Assembly (NCBI RefSeq): GCF_900155475.1
Contig: NZ_FXAM01000001.1
Location: 4,164,881 to 4,228,880, forward strand
Reading direction: 5' to 3'
Source: Methylomagnum ishizawai
GTDB lineage: Bacteria; Pseudomonadota; Gammaproteobacteria; Methylococcales; Methylococcaceae
Length of the DNA: 64,000 bases
A program made the position numbers and the translations under genes. Under the pieces are notes generated by a model that was not told the origin of the DNA, did no database searches, and saw nothing but the letters and a program-made list of their open reading frames with translations. Positions 18,149 to 26,344 of this stretch are shown in pieces; the stretch's first letter is position 1; each line of letters starts with the position of its first letter.

Positions 18149-19348
18149 ATGAATCCACACCTGCAAGCCCTACAGCCCTATCCTTTCGAGAAACTGGCGC
18201 AACTCAAACACGGCATCGCGCCCCCTGCCGACAAGCCCCATATCGCCTGGTCCATCGGCGAACCGCAACATCCCACCCCGGCCCTGATTACCGAAACCTT
18301 GATCGCCCATTTGGGCGGCCTGACGAATTATCCGGCCAGCAAGGGCATTCCCGAATTGCGCCAAGGCATCGCCGACTGGCTGGCGCGGCGCTTCAGCCTG
18401 CCCACCGCCGCGGTCGATCCCGAACGCCATGTGCTGCCCTGCGCGGGCACCCGCGAGGCGCTGTTTTCCTTCGCGCAATGCGTGGTCGATCCGCGTGAAC
18501 GGCCCTGGGTGCTGATGCCGAACCCGTTCTATCAGATTTACGAAGGCGCGGCGCTGCTGGCCGGGGCCGAGCCGTATTTCCTGAACACCACGCGGGAGAC
18601 GGGTTATCGACCCGATTTCGACGCGGTGCCGGAGGCGGTGTGGGCGCGTTGCCAATTGCTTTATCTCTGCTCGCCGGGCAATCCCACCGGCGCGGTGATC
18701 GATACCGCCACCCTGCGCCAACTGATGGAGCTATCCAGCCGCTACGGCTTCATCATCGCCTCGGACGAATGCTATTCCGAACTTTACGCCGACGAGTCCG
18801 CGCCGCCACCCGGTTTATTGGGCGCGGCCTACGCCATGGGCAACACCCAGTTCGAGCGCTGCGTGGTGTTCCATAGCCTATCGAAGCGCTCGAACGCGCC
18901 GGGGTTGCGTTCCGGTTTCGTGGCGGGTGATGCGGCCATTCTCAAGCAATACCTGCTCTACCGCACCTATCACGGCTGCGCCTTGTCGCTGCCGGTCCAG
19001 CACGCCAGCCTCGCGGCCTGGCGCGACGAAGCGCATGTGGTGGAAAACCGCGCCCTCTACCGGCGCAAGTTCGCCGCCGTGCATGACATCCTCAAGACTG
19101 TGCTGGACGTTACGGTGCCGCCCGCCGGGTTTTACCTGTGGCCGCGGACGCCGGGCGACGAACAGGCGTTCGCGCAAGGCTTATTCGCCCAGCAGAACGT
19201 GACGGTGTTGCCGGGCGGTTATTTGTCGCGGGAGGCGCATGGGATCAATCCAGGCCGGGGGCATGTGCGCATGGCCTTGGTCGCGCCATTGAATGAATGC
19301 GTGGAGGCGGCGCACCGAATCGCCGAGTTCGTCCGCGCCCTTGGATGA
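18149..19348 (+). CDS. dapC: Succinyldiaminopimelate aminotransferase (DapC type)
   Basis: PLP-dependent class I/II aminotransferase expected to make N-succinyl-diaminopimelate in lysine and peptidoglycan synthesis. It shows SIGEPQHPTP near the N-terminus, LCSPGNPTGAV, the DECYSEL segment binding the cofactor ring, and the Schiff-base lysine in HSLSKRSNAPGLRSGF. The start MNPHLQALQPYPFEKL at 18149 matches family N-termini (399 aa). A TTG at 18125 would add eight residues. Assignment as DapC rather than another aminotransferase rests on sequence resemblance and on dapD lying 1.8 kb downstream. The two genes are now split by the ATPase/TOPRIM cassette. Confidence 0.85.
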   Translation: MNPHLQALQPYPFEKLAQLKHGIAPPADKPHIAWSIGEPQHPTPALITETLIAHLGGLTNYPASKGIPELRQGIADWLARRFSLPTAAVDPERHVLPCAGTREALFSFAQCVVDPRERPWVLMPNPFYQIYEGAALLAGAEPYFLNTTRETGYRPDFDAVPEAVWARCQLLYLCSPGNPTGAVIDTATLRQLMELSSRYGFIIASDECYSELYADESAPPPGLLGAAYAMGNTQFERCVVFHSLSKRSNAPGLRSGFVAGDAAILKQYLLYRTYHGCALSLPVQHASLAAWRDEAHVVENRALYRRKFAAVHDILKTVLDVTVPPAGFYLWPRTPGDEQAFAQGLFAQQNVTVLPGGYLSREAHGINPGRGHVRMALVAPLNECVEAAHRIAEFVRALG

Positions 19349-19358
19349 GGACAAAGCC

Positions 19359-20450
19359 ATGAGCGACCTGCATTTGGATTCCCTGGAAATCAAGAACTTC
19401 CGTTGTTTCGAGCATCTGGTGATCGAGAAACTGGGGCGGGTGAATTTGATTGTGGGGAGGAATAGTGTGGGGAAGACGGCTTTGTTGGAGGCGTTGTGGA
19501 TATTAACAACCAAGGCCGATGTACGGATAATTCAGAAAATACTTTATGACCGAAATGAATTAGCAAGCTATAAAGCGCCGGGTTCGATTCCATCAGTCTA
19601 CGTAACACAAATAGAAGCTAAAGAACAATCAGAAGCGTTTAGAAAGCTCTTTTTTGGTCGCCCAAAAAAAATAGAAAAGCCCGCTTTTTTGCGCCTTAAC
19701 GAAGAACAGATGAAATTATCCTTGGATGAATTCGGAGGAGAGAGTTTTCAAAATTATCTCAATTTACGTCCAATCGTTTATGTCACTGGCGACCAAGCCG
19801 GAACCTTTTTCAATAACTGGCTTCCTTATCCGCAAAAAGATCAAATAGAATCTTTGACCATATCCGCATCCCTTGAAAACAAATCAATTCTAATACCAAC
19901 CAGCGGACTTCCTTGGCAAGCTTTAAGCAGCTATTGGGACGCAGTAGCTCTAACCGATTCTGAAGATAACATTATTGAAGCCCTACGGATTATTGATCAA
20001 AAAATCAAACGTCTGACATTTAAAGGTGAACATCAACCTGACAAAACAAGATTTCCAATAGCAAGAGTTGAAGACCAAGACGAAACACTTCCTCTTGCAA
20101 GCTTAGGAGAAGGAGCAACTAAATCGCTTGGCTTGGCTTTAGCAATGGTAAATTGCGACGACGGCTTTTTACTTGTCGATGAGTTTGAAACCGGCCTCCA
20201 TTACTCCGCACAGACTGAAATTTGGCGGATGGTTTTTAGGATAGCAAATCAACGCAATATTCGAGTCTTCGCCACCACCCATAGCTGGGACTGCGTCGAA
20301 GCCTTCCAAGAAGCCGCCGAAGAAGACCAAAACGAAGAGGCAATGCTAATCCGCCTACAGCGGAAAAGGGATAGCAGCGGGATTGAAGCCATTAATTATG
20401 ATGAGCGGCGCTTGGAGATCGCGACCCGGCAAGGCGTAGAGGTTCGCTAG
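19359..20450 (+). CDS. AAA/ABC-type ATPase of the OLD/AAA15 kind
   Basis: A 363-aa ATPase with SMC/ABC-like features. The N-terminal LEIKNFRCFEHL leads into Walker A GRNSVGKT (G33-T40, K39). A signature-like LASLGEGATKSLGLALA follows, then Walker B FLLVDEFETGLH (D274, E275) and a switch histidine in FATTHSWD (H308). This layout is typical of OLD-type ATPases and of the ATPase subunits of Gabija- and PARIS-like defence systems. The start (ATG 19359, GAGG 8 nt upstream) is 10 nt after dapC. The first 140 nt have host-like GC, then the gene turns strongly AT-rich. The stop codon directly abuts the ATG of the next gene, so the two probably form one operon and one system. Confidence 0.85.
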   Translation: MSDLHLDSLEIKNFRCFEHLVIEKLGRVNLIVGRNSVGKTALLEALWILTTKADVRIIQKILYDRNELASYKAPGSIPSVYVTQIEAKEQSEAFRKLFFGRPKKIEKPAFLRLNEEQMKLSLDEFGGESFQNYLNLRPIVYVTGDQAGTFFNNWLPYPQKDQIESLTISASLENKSILIPTSGLPWQALSSYWDAVALTDSEDNIIEALRIIDQKIKRLTFKGEHQPDKTRFPIARVEDQDETLPLASLGEGATKSLGLALAMVNCDDGFLLVDEFETGLHYSAQTEIWRMVFRIANQRNIRVFATTHSWDCVEAFQEAAEEDQNEEAMLIRLQRKRDSSGIEAINYDERRLEIATRQGVEVR

Positions 20451-21101
20451 ATGAGCCGGAACCTATTGGAATATGGAAAACATCTGCCGGGACAATTATT
20501 AGTAGAAGGTAGCAACGACTTCCATGTGCTGTGCAGCTTATTTCAAAAAAGAAAAATCCCAAAAAACGTTTTCGGGATAAAAGAAAAAGGCAGCTATGAA
20601 GAGTTGCGAGACGGCCTAGATATTGAACTCGATGTCGAACACGTCGAAACCATAGGCATCATCGTAGACACCGACACAAATCTGGACTCTCGCTGGCGCG
20701 ACATCCATACCCTTCTCGTCTCGTTAAAATATACCGAAATCCCAGATTCTCCATTACCACAAGGATGCATCCTTTCCGGGCGAAAGCGGTTAGGTGTTTG
20801 GCTGATGCCAAACAATGAAACCACAGGGATATTGGAGAACTTCGTTGCCCATTTAGTCCCTGACCCCGAAACCAATCCGCTATGGCTTCATGCCAAGCGC
20901 GTTGTTGCCGACTTACCAAACGAACTGCAAAAATTTCCCAAAGCCCGCTCGGCCAAAGCCGAAATGTATACATGGTTGGCGTGGCAAAAAGACCCCGGCA
21001 TTCCAATGGGACGAGCGATTATGGAACGCTATCTAGACCCGGATTCTCCATTAGCCGATCCATTTATAGACTGGATCAAGCGCCTCTTCCAACTCCCCTA
21101 A
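20451..21101 (+). CDS. TOPRIM-like DUF3226-type protein, partner of the ATPase
   Basis: A 216-aa cytosolic protein. The N-terminal [12 protein letters not shown] (E19) and the later [10 protein letters not shown] (D73, D75) reproduce the Glu and Asp-x-Asp pattern of a TOPRIM metal site, as in DUF3226 proteins and in the nuclease halves of OLD-like pairs. The middle ([17 protein letters not shown]) also resembles DUF3226. It starts immediately after the ATPase stop with no gap and is AT-rich like the ATPase. The likely role is the effector (nuclease or RNase) of a two-component defence module. This is inferred from fold and pairing, not from a known homologue. Confidence 0.75.
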   Translation: MSRNLLEYGKHLPGQLLVEGSNDFHVLCSLFQKRKIPKNVFGIKEKGSYEELRDGLDIELDVEHVETIGIIVDTDTNLDSRWRDIHTLLVSLKYTEIPDSPLPQGCILSGRKRLGVWLMPNNETTGILENFVAHLVPDPETNPLWLHAKRVVADLPNELQKFPKARSAKAEMYTWLAWQKDPGIPMGRAIMERYLDPDSPLADPFIDWIKRLFQLP

Positions 21102-21132
21102 AACCCCCATCATCAACCGCAAGCAAGCACCC

Positions 21133-21951
21133 ATGTCCAACCTAGAAACCACCATCGACCAAGCCTTCGACAACCGCGCCGAAATCTCCCCCACCACGGT
21201 CAGCGCCGAAATCCGCGAAGCCATCCAAGAATCCCTCCACCTCCTCGACAGCGGCCAGCGCCGCGTCGCCGAGAAAATCGACGGCCACTGGGTCGTCAAC
21301 CAATGGCTCAAGAAAGCCGTGCTGCTGTCCTTCCGCATCAACGACAACCGCGTCATCGGCGAAGGCGACCTGCGCTACTACGACAAGGTCGAACCCAAGT
21401 TCGCCCAGTTCGGCGAGGCCGAATTCAAGGCCCAGGGCGCGCGCGCCGTGCCGGGCGCGGTGGTGCGTCGCGGCTCCTACATCGGCCCCAACGTGATCCT
21501 GATGCCCTCCTTCGTCAACATCGGCGCGTTCGTCGATGCCGGCACCATGGTCGATACCTGGGCCACGGTCGGTTCCTGCGCCCAAATCGGCAAGAACGTC
21601 CACCTCTCCGGCGGCGTCGGCATCGGCGGCGTGCTGGAACCCTTGCAGGCCGGTCCCACCATCATCGAAGACAACTGCTTCATCGGGGCGCGTTCGGAAG
21701 TGGTCGAAGGCGTGGTGGTCGAAGCAGGCTCGGTGATTTCCATGGGCGTCTACATCGGCCAAAGCACCAAGATTTACAACCGCATGACCGGCGAGGTTAC
21801 TTATGGTCGAATCCCTGCTGGCTCTGTGGTAGTGTCCGGCAACCTGCCGGCGAAGGATGGCAGCCACAGCCTCTACTGCGCGGTCATCATCAAGCAGGTG
21901 GACGAAAAAACCCGCGGCAAAGTGGGCATCAACGAATTGCTGCGCGACTAA
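21133..21951 (+). CDS. dapD: Tetrahydrodipicolinate N-succinyltransferase
   Basis: DapD transfers succinyl from succinyl-CoA to tetrahydrodipicolinate in lysine/diaminopimelate synthesis. The 272-aa protein (E. coli 274) has the helical N-terminal domain, then a left-handed beta-helix of hexapeptide repeats (about residues 105-230, including [21 protein letters not shown] and the following [17 protein letters not shown]). The substrate-binding elements are intact. Only 31 nt separate it from the TOPRIM-like gene, so its transcription may now depend on the inserted cassette or on read-through. Confidence 0.96.
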   Translation: MSNLETTIDQAFDNRAEISPTTVSAEIREAIQESLHLLDSGQRRVAEKIDGHWVVNQWLKKAVLLSFRINDNRVIGEGDLRYYDKVEPKFAQFGEAEFKAQGARAVPGAVVRRGSYIGPNVILMPSFVNIGAFVDAGTMVDTWATVGSCAQIGKNVHLSGGVGIGGVLEPLQAGPTIIEDNCFIGARSEVVEGVVVEAGSVISMGVYIGQSTKIYNRMTGEVTYGRIPAGSVVVSGNLPAKDGSHSLYCAVIIKQVDEKTRGKVGINELLRD

Positions 21952-22014
21952 TACCGGCGGCGGGCCGACCCGCCGCCCCCACAACAATCCATTTATCGAA
22001 AGAAAGGTAAGACC

Positions 22015-22416
22015 ATGAAGAAGAGTTTGTTCCTGGCCGTGGCGATGCTGGTTTCCGGCGGCGCGTCCGCTTCCACCGAACACTACGTACTGCGCGATGG
22101 CAACCACGTCCATCACCTGAAAATCACTAAGATCGGCGAGGACGTTTCCGTCACCACCGACATCGACTTCGAGCCGAACAGCGGCGAACAAGGCGGCAAA
22201 GCCTGCTCCGCCTCGATCTCCGACGACGCCAAGCAAGTGAGCGCCAACGAGCTGGTGGTGAAGAAGCAGATTCCCAGCGAGGCCCATTACTGCACGCTGA
22301 GCATCCATCTGAGCGCGGACGGCGCCAAGATCGACCAATCCGAGGAATGCGGCTATTTCGCGGCGGGCATCTGCCACTTCGATAGCGATGGGAAGGAACT
22401 GGTGCGGGTCAAGTAA
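22015..22416 (+). CDS. Hypothetical exported protein, 133 aa
   Basis: A small secreted or periplasmic protein with a clear signal peptide (residues 1-20, ending GGASAS). The mature part of about 110 residues has four cysteines (KACSAS, YCTL, EECGY, ICHF) that could form two disulfides, suiting a periplasmic location with DsbC-type oxidative folding. No family was recognised. A GAAAGG site precedes the ATG. The gene is followed by a strong terminator and is probably monocistronic or the tail of the dapD transcript. Confidence 0.75.
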   Translation: MKKSLFLAVAMLVSGGASASTEHYVLRDGNHVHHLKITKIGEDVSVTTDIDFEPNSGEQGGKACSASISDDAKQVSANELVVKKQIPSEAHYCTLSIHLSADGAKIDQSEECGYFAAGICHFDSDGKELVRVK

Positions 22417-22436
22417 GCCCTGGACCCGAGACGAAG

Positions 22437-22463
22437 AAGCCCCGCCTGGCGCGGGGCTTTTTT
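22437..22463 (+). terminator. Strong intrinsic terminator
   Basis: AAGCCCCGC (22437-22445) pairs with GCGGGGCTT (22451-22459) across a 5-nt loop and runs into a T-tract ending at 22463. It ends the dapD/exported-protein transcript. It touches the stop codon of the convergent SAM hydrolase gene. Confidence 0.9.
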
Positions 22464-23190
22464 ATGGCGCGGAGAAAGCGACGCCCGCGCCCACGGCCAG
22501 ACCCAGCGCCCGGTCGGCCCGGCCCCGGTTGACCGCGATTTCGACCAGGTCCATGGAATTGCGGTACCACAGCGCCGCGCCTTCCGGCACTTCGCAGAAG
22601 GTGCCCGCCTGGGGGATGCGTTTCCCATCCACCCACAAATCCAGCCCGTCCAGGTCGGCGCGGTGGCGGATGCCGGTGATGGCGTTGCCGTAGTGGTCGC
22701 AATAGATGATCTCGGGCCAATCCAGCGGCCACCCGGCCCCATCCGGCCCCGCATACGGCGTGCCCTCCCAAGCCCAATCGCCCAGGGCGATCCGGGCCGC
22801 GATGGGCGCGAACAAATCCCTGCCATGGAAACTCATCGACAGCCGTTCGGGCCGCCAATCGATGCGCCGCCATTCACCATCGCCCGCCTGGAGCGCGACC
22901 GTATTGAAAAGGCCGTTGTCCGGCCCCACGAACCAGCGCCCATCTGCCCTCAACACCACCGGCGCGCGCGCCCCGCCCACGCCCGGATCGACCACGCCCA
23001 GGAACACGCTGTCCTCGGGGAAATAGCGGCACAACGCGGCCAGCAGATAGGCACTGCGGCACGGGTCGCCGGTGGGCGCATCGCTCAACAGGTTGATGAC
23101 AGAGACGCCCGGCGCCTCCCGCCGCAACACGGCCTCCATCTGGCCCAGATACGGCCCTTCCGCCCCGAAATCGGTAAACAGCAGGATCAT
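22462..23190 (-). CDS. SAM hydrolase / SAM hydroxide adenosyltransferase (DUF62)
   Basis: Member of the fluorinase/DUF62 family, which splits S-adenosylmethionine to adenosine and methionine using hydroxide. The N-terminal ILLFTDFGAEGPYLGQM, VDPGVGG and FVGPDNGLF are family hallmarks, and YCDHYGNAITGI lies at the start of the C-terminal domain. Length is 242 aa from ATG 23190. A longer frame to 23283 lies over tatC and is rejected. The ATG overlaps the tatC stop (ATGA), so it is translationally coupled to the Tat operon, an unusual partner. Confidence 0.88.
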   Translation of the reverse strand: MILLFTDFGAEGPYLGQMEAVLRREAPGVSVINLLSDAPTGDPCRSAYLLAALCRYFPEDSVFLGVVDPGVGGARAPVVLRADGRWFVGPDNGLFNTVALQAGDGEWRRIDWRPERLSMSFHGRDLFAPIAARIALGDWAWEGTPYAGPDGAGWPLDWPEIIYCDHYGNAITGIRHRADLDGLDLWVDGKRIPQAGTFCEVPEGAALWYRNSMDLVEIAVNRGRADRALGLAVGAGVAFSAP

Positions 23191-23969
23191 GGGGCGTCGG
23201 CTTCGGTTTGATCCTCGATGGCCGATACCGACTTGGGCACGAACAAGCGCGAGAACACCAGCCCCAACTCGAACAGCATCCAAATCGGCACTGCCAGCAT
23301 CGTCTGCGACACCACGTCCGGCGGCGTCAGCACCATGCCGACCACGAAGGCCAGCACGACGGCATAGGGCCGCTTATCGGCGATGTTCTCGCGGGTCATG
23401 ATGCCGGTCGCGACCAGCAAAATCGTGGCGATGGGTACCTCGAACGACACCCCGAAGGCGAAGAACAAGGCCAGCACGAAATCCAAATACTGGGTGATAT
23501 CGGTCATCATGGTCACGCCCGGCGGCGTGGTCATGATCATGAACTGGAAAATGACCGGAAACACCAGGAAATAGGCGAACGCCATCCCCCCATAGAACAA
23601 CAGGATGCTGGCGACCAGCAAGGGCAGGGCGAAGCGCTTTTCATGCCGGTATAGCCCCGGCGCGATGAAGGCCCAGGCTTGGTGGAGGATGAACGGCATG
23701 CTCGCGAACACCGACACCACCAAGGCCAGCTTGAACGGCGCGAAGAACGGCGAAGCCACCCCGGTGGCGATCATCTGCGACCCGGCGGGCATATGTTCGA
23801 CCAACGGTCCCGCCACGAAGGCGTAAATCTCGTTGGCCTTGAACGACAGCCCGGAAAACACCAGCAACACCACCACGATGCAGCGGATCAGCCGGTTGCG
23901 GAGTTCGACCAGATGGGAAATGAACGGCTGTTCAAGACCACCGCCATCGTCGAAGTCAGGCTGGGCCAT
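23187..23969 (-). CDS. tatC: Sec-independent protein translocase TatC
   Basis: Polytopic inner-membrane subunit that recognises twin-arginine signal peptides. Six hydrophobic segments are visible. The conserved N-terminal FISHLVELRNRLIR, the periplasmic-loop sequence FIAPGLYRHEKRF and the FGVSFEVPIATI membrane segment are typical. Start MAQPDFDD at 23969 gives 260 aa (E. coli 258). An ATG at 23984 is five codons upstream. It overlaps the tatB end by 14 nt and the SAM hydrolase start by 4 nt. Confidence 0.95.
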   Translation of the reverse strand: MAQPDFDDGGGLEQPFISHLVELRNRLIRCIVVVLLVFSGLSFKANEIYAFVAGPLVEHMPAGSQMIATGVASPFFAPFKLALVVSVFASMPFILHQAWAFIAPGLYRHEKRFALPLLVASILLFYGGMAFAYFLVFPVIFQFMIMTTPPGVTMMTDITQYLDFVLALFFAFGVSFEVPIATILLVATGIMTRENIADKRPYAVVLAFVVGMVLTPPDVVSQTMLAVPIWMLFELGLVFSRLFVPKSVSAIEDQTEADAP

Positions 23970-24294
23970 CGCTGTGCCCCCCATGGTCGGCGTCGGTGGC
24001 CGGGGACTTGTCGGGCAACGGCTTGGCAGCCGCCTCCTTGCCCGTGGCGGTCACGCCCTCCACATAGGCGCGGCCTTCCTGTTGCAACTTTTGCTTCTGC
24101 TCGCGCAAAGTCTGCTGCAATTCCTGCAACTGCAATTCGTGGTCGATTTCCGATTTCACCGAGGCCACCATGGAACGGGCCTTCCTGATCCACAGCCCCG
24201 CCTCCCGCGCCACCCGTGGCAGGCGCTCCGGCCCGAACACCAACAGCGCCACCACGCCCACCAACACCAATTCCGAAAAGCCGATATCGAACAT
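23956..24294 (-). CDS. tatB: Sec-independent protein translocase TatB
   Basis: Single-span membrane protein that forms the Tat receptor with TatC. The N-terminal MFDIGFSELVLVGVVALLVF with the following GPERLP hinge is diagnostic. An amphipathic helix and a charged coiled-coil-like stretch follow (ELQLQELQQTLREQ). Length is 112 aa, shorter than E. coli (171). The frame extends upstream to 24351, but the TatB N-terminus fixes the start at 24294. It lies 13 nt after tatA. Confidence 0.93.
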   Translation of the reverse strand: MFDIGFSELVLVGVVALLVFGPERLPRVAREAGLWIRKARSMVASVKSEIDHELQLQELQQTLREQKQKLQQEGRAYVEGVTATGKEAAAKPLPDKSPATDADHGGHSDGPA

Positions 24295-24307
24295 GGCCTT
24301 GATTCCG

Positions 24308-24508
24308 TCAGCCCGCGTCCTTGTCCGCGTCCTTCTTCTCGGCGGCGGCATGCGCGGCAGGCTTGTCGTCCTCGCCCTCGCTCATGGCGTTGCGGAAGCT
24401 CTTGATCGCCGATCCCAGATCGCCGCCGAGGTTCCGCAGCTTCTTGGTGCCGAACAGCAGCAGCACGATGACCAGCACGACCAACAGTTCCTGAATACCG
24501 ATACCCAT
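24308..24508 (-). CDS. tatA: Sec-independent protein translocase TatA
   Basis: Pore-forming single-span Tat subunit. [19 protein letters not shown] followed by [13 protein letters not shown] and FRNAMSE is the TatA/E signature, with a short Lys/Asp/Glu/Ala-rich tail. Length is 66 aa, at the small end for the family. The start at 24508 was taken from the family N-terminus; the longer frame to 24715 is not supported. It is the first gene of tatA-tatB-tatC-SAM hydrolase. Confidence 0.93.
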   Translation of the reverse strand: MGIGIQELLVVLVIVLLLFGTKKLRNLGGDLGSAIKSFRNAMSEGEDDKPAAHAAAEKKDADKDAG

Positions 24509-24938
24509 AGCTCGAATCTCCCGAATGGACATTTTCCAAAAAAACAACGCCCCGCGCGGGCGGGGACGGGCGGGGGCGGTGCCCCTCCGGCCTAAGCTTA
24601 CCGGAATCTGGTTGCGCCCACAGCCATGGACGTACAGCGCCGGCCATTCCCGATTTGGACCCAAAGCGACCGCACCTAGCGTCATTCCGGCAGGGAGCGC
24701 CGGAATCCAGGCCATGGACGCGCGGCTCCCATCGATACAACCGCCCGGATCAAGCCGCGATGGTGCCCAGAATTCGTCCTCCCTGGCCCTTGGATTTCGG
24801 CATCCCCGCCGAAGCGACGGTATTTTCCGTCCGCCCCGGACCCGCCGCGGGAAATATCAGTGTCGCTCCAGAGCGGTTGTGATGGACGGCGGATTTCTGG
24901 AAAATATCCGATTTGCCATCGCACAGAAGAGTTACCCC
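24509..24938. other. 430-nt divergent spacer between tatA and panD
   Basis: The spacer holds the promoters of two divergent transcripts, a GC-rich hairpin region (about 24545-24595) and one copy of a dispersed REP-like element (24681-24710). Short frames on both strands lack ribosome sites and look random. Confidence 0.5.
24681..24710. repeat. REP-like intergenic palindrome
   Basis: GTCATTCCGGC...GCCGGAATCCAG: 8-bp arms ATTCCGGC (24684-24691) and GCCGGAAT (24699-24706) around a 7-nt loop, with flanking GTC and CCAG. The form GTCATTCC(n)GGAATCCAG is, from memory, a common dispersed repeat in Proteobacteria. Only one copy was found in this window. Confidence 0.55.
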
Positions 24939-25319
24939 ATGCAATCGACGATGCTGAAAGCCAAAATACATCGCGCCCGCGTAACCCATTCGGAACTCGA
25001 ATACGAAGGTTCCTGCGCCATCGATGGCTTATTGCTGGAAACCTCGGGCATCCGGGAATACGAGCAGATTCAGATTTACAATGTGAACAACGGGGAACGC
25101 TTCACCACCTATGCCATCCGGGCGGAAAACGGTTCCGGCATCATTTCGGTCAATGGCGCGGCGGCGCGGTTGGCGGCCCCCGGCGATATTCTGATTATCT
25201 GCGCCTACGCGATACTCGCGCAGCACGAGTTATCGGATTATCAGCCGACCCTGGTCTATGTGGACCCGGATAACCGTATCGTCCGCACCAGCAACGCCAT
25301 CCCGGTGCAAGCCGCCTAG
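24939..25319 (+). CDS. panD: Aspartate 1-decarboxylase (pyruvoyl enzyme)
   Basis: PanD makes beta-alanine from aspartate for pantothenate and CoA. The proenzyme cleaves itself at Gly24-Ser25, visible here in YEGSCAID, and the new N-terminal serine becomes the pyruvoyl group. The catalytic Tyr ([10 protein letters not shown] region) and NGAAARL motif are present. From ATG 24939 the protein is 126 aa, identical in length to E. coli PanD. It stands alone, without panB or panC. Confidence 0.95.
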   Translation: MQSTMLKAKIHRARVTHSELEYEGSCAIDGLLLETSGIREYEQIQIYNVNNGERFTTYAIRAENGSGIISVNGAAARLAAPGDILIICAYAILAQHELSDYQPTLVYVDPDNRIVRTSNAIPVQAA

Positions 25320-25347
25320 TCCTGGCCTGGAATCCCGGCGGGAAGCT

Positions 25348-26196
25348 TTATATTCCCGCCGCCAGGATGGCTGCGGCGACATCGGCGGCCTGGCGGTTCT
25401 CCCTGACATCGTGGACCCGGAATATCCCCACTCCCTGCGCCACGCCCCAGGCCGTGGTCGCCACCGTGGCCCCGAGCAACTGGTCCGGCCGGGTTTCCCC
25501 GCAGATCGCCCCCATGAAGCGCTTGCGGCTGGTCCCCAGCAATACGGTATGGCCGGTCGCCACCAACCGCCCCAGTCCCGCCAGTAGCCTCAGATTATCT
25601 TCCCGCCGCTTACCGAAGCCGATACCGGGATCGAGGATAATATTATCTGGCGGAATACCCGCAGTGAGCGCCGCCTCGATCCGCGTTTCCAAAAACCCCA
25701 GCACCTCCGCCACCACATCGCCATAACCAGGGTTATCCTGCATGGTTTTCGGCGCACCTTGCATATGCATCAAGGCGATGGGGACATTCCTACGGGCCGC
25801 GAGCGCCAATATCCCAGGATCATCCCGGCCCGCCGCGACATCGTTAATCATATCGGCCCCGGCGTCCAAAGCCGCTTCGGCCACGGCGCTCCATGTGGTA
25901 TCGATACTGATGGCAAGCTCCGGGGATAATTTTCCGCGAATGGCCCGGACAATCGGCACCACCCGTTCGATTTGCACGGCCACCGGCACCGGGTCGGCAC
26001 CGGGCCGGGTGGATTCGCCGCCGATATCGATGATATCCGCACCCTCGTCCGCCATCCGCGCGGCCTGGGCCAAGGCCCGCTCCAGGTCCAGAAATCGCCC
26101 ACCATCGGAGAAGCTATCCGGGGTCGCGTTCAAAATGCCCATGATCAACGGCCTTCCGGCCCGCGCCTGCCAACGCTCCAAGTTTGCCTCCGACAT
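25348..26196 (-). CDS. folP: Dihydropteroate synthase
   Basis: FolP condenses pABA with hydroxymethyl-dihydropterin diphosphate in folate synthesis and is the sulfonamide target. It is a TIM-barrel enzyme of 282 aa with IMGILNATPDSFSDGG, IDIGGESTRPGA, MINDVAAG, PIALMHMQG and LLGTSRKRFMG all intact. The start MSEANLERWQ at 26196 lacks any Shine-Dalgarno: the bases before it are an A/T run with an out-of-frame ATG seven bases upstream. The usual partners ftsH and glmM are not adjacent. It converges with panD. Confidence 0.95.
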   Translation of the reverse strand: MSEANLERWQARAGRPLIMGILNATPDSFSDGGRFLDLERALAQAARMADEGADIIDIGGESTRPGADPVPVAVQIERVVPIVRAIRGKLSPELAISIDTTWSAVAEAALDAGADMINDVAAGRDDPGILALAARRNVPIALMHMQGAPKTMQDNPGYGDVVAEVLGFLETRIEAALTAGIPPDNIILDPGIGFGKRREDNLRLLAGLGRLVATGHTVLLGTSRKRFMGAICGETRPDQLLGATVATTAWGVAQGVGIFRVHDVRENRQAADVAAAILAAGI

Positions 26197-26344
26197 AAAA
26201 ATCCATAAAAAACAACCGATTATTTCAAACCCGCCCGGTCCACTCCACTCCGGCCCTCTTGGACTAAGCTTTTGGACAATCCGCAGCCGCAAATACTAGG
26301 ACCCGGCGGGCCGATCCCCGCCAACAGCCAACACCCCCGAAACC

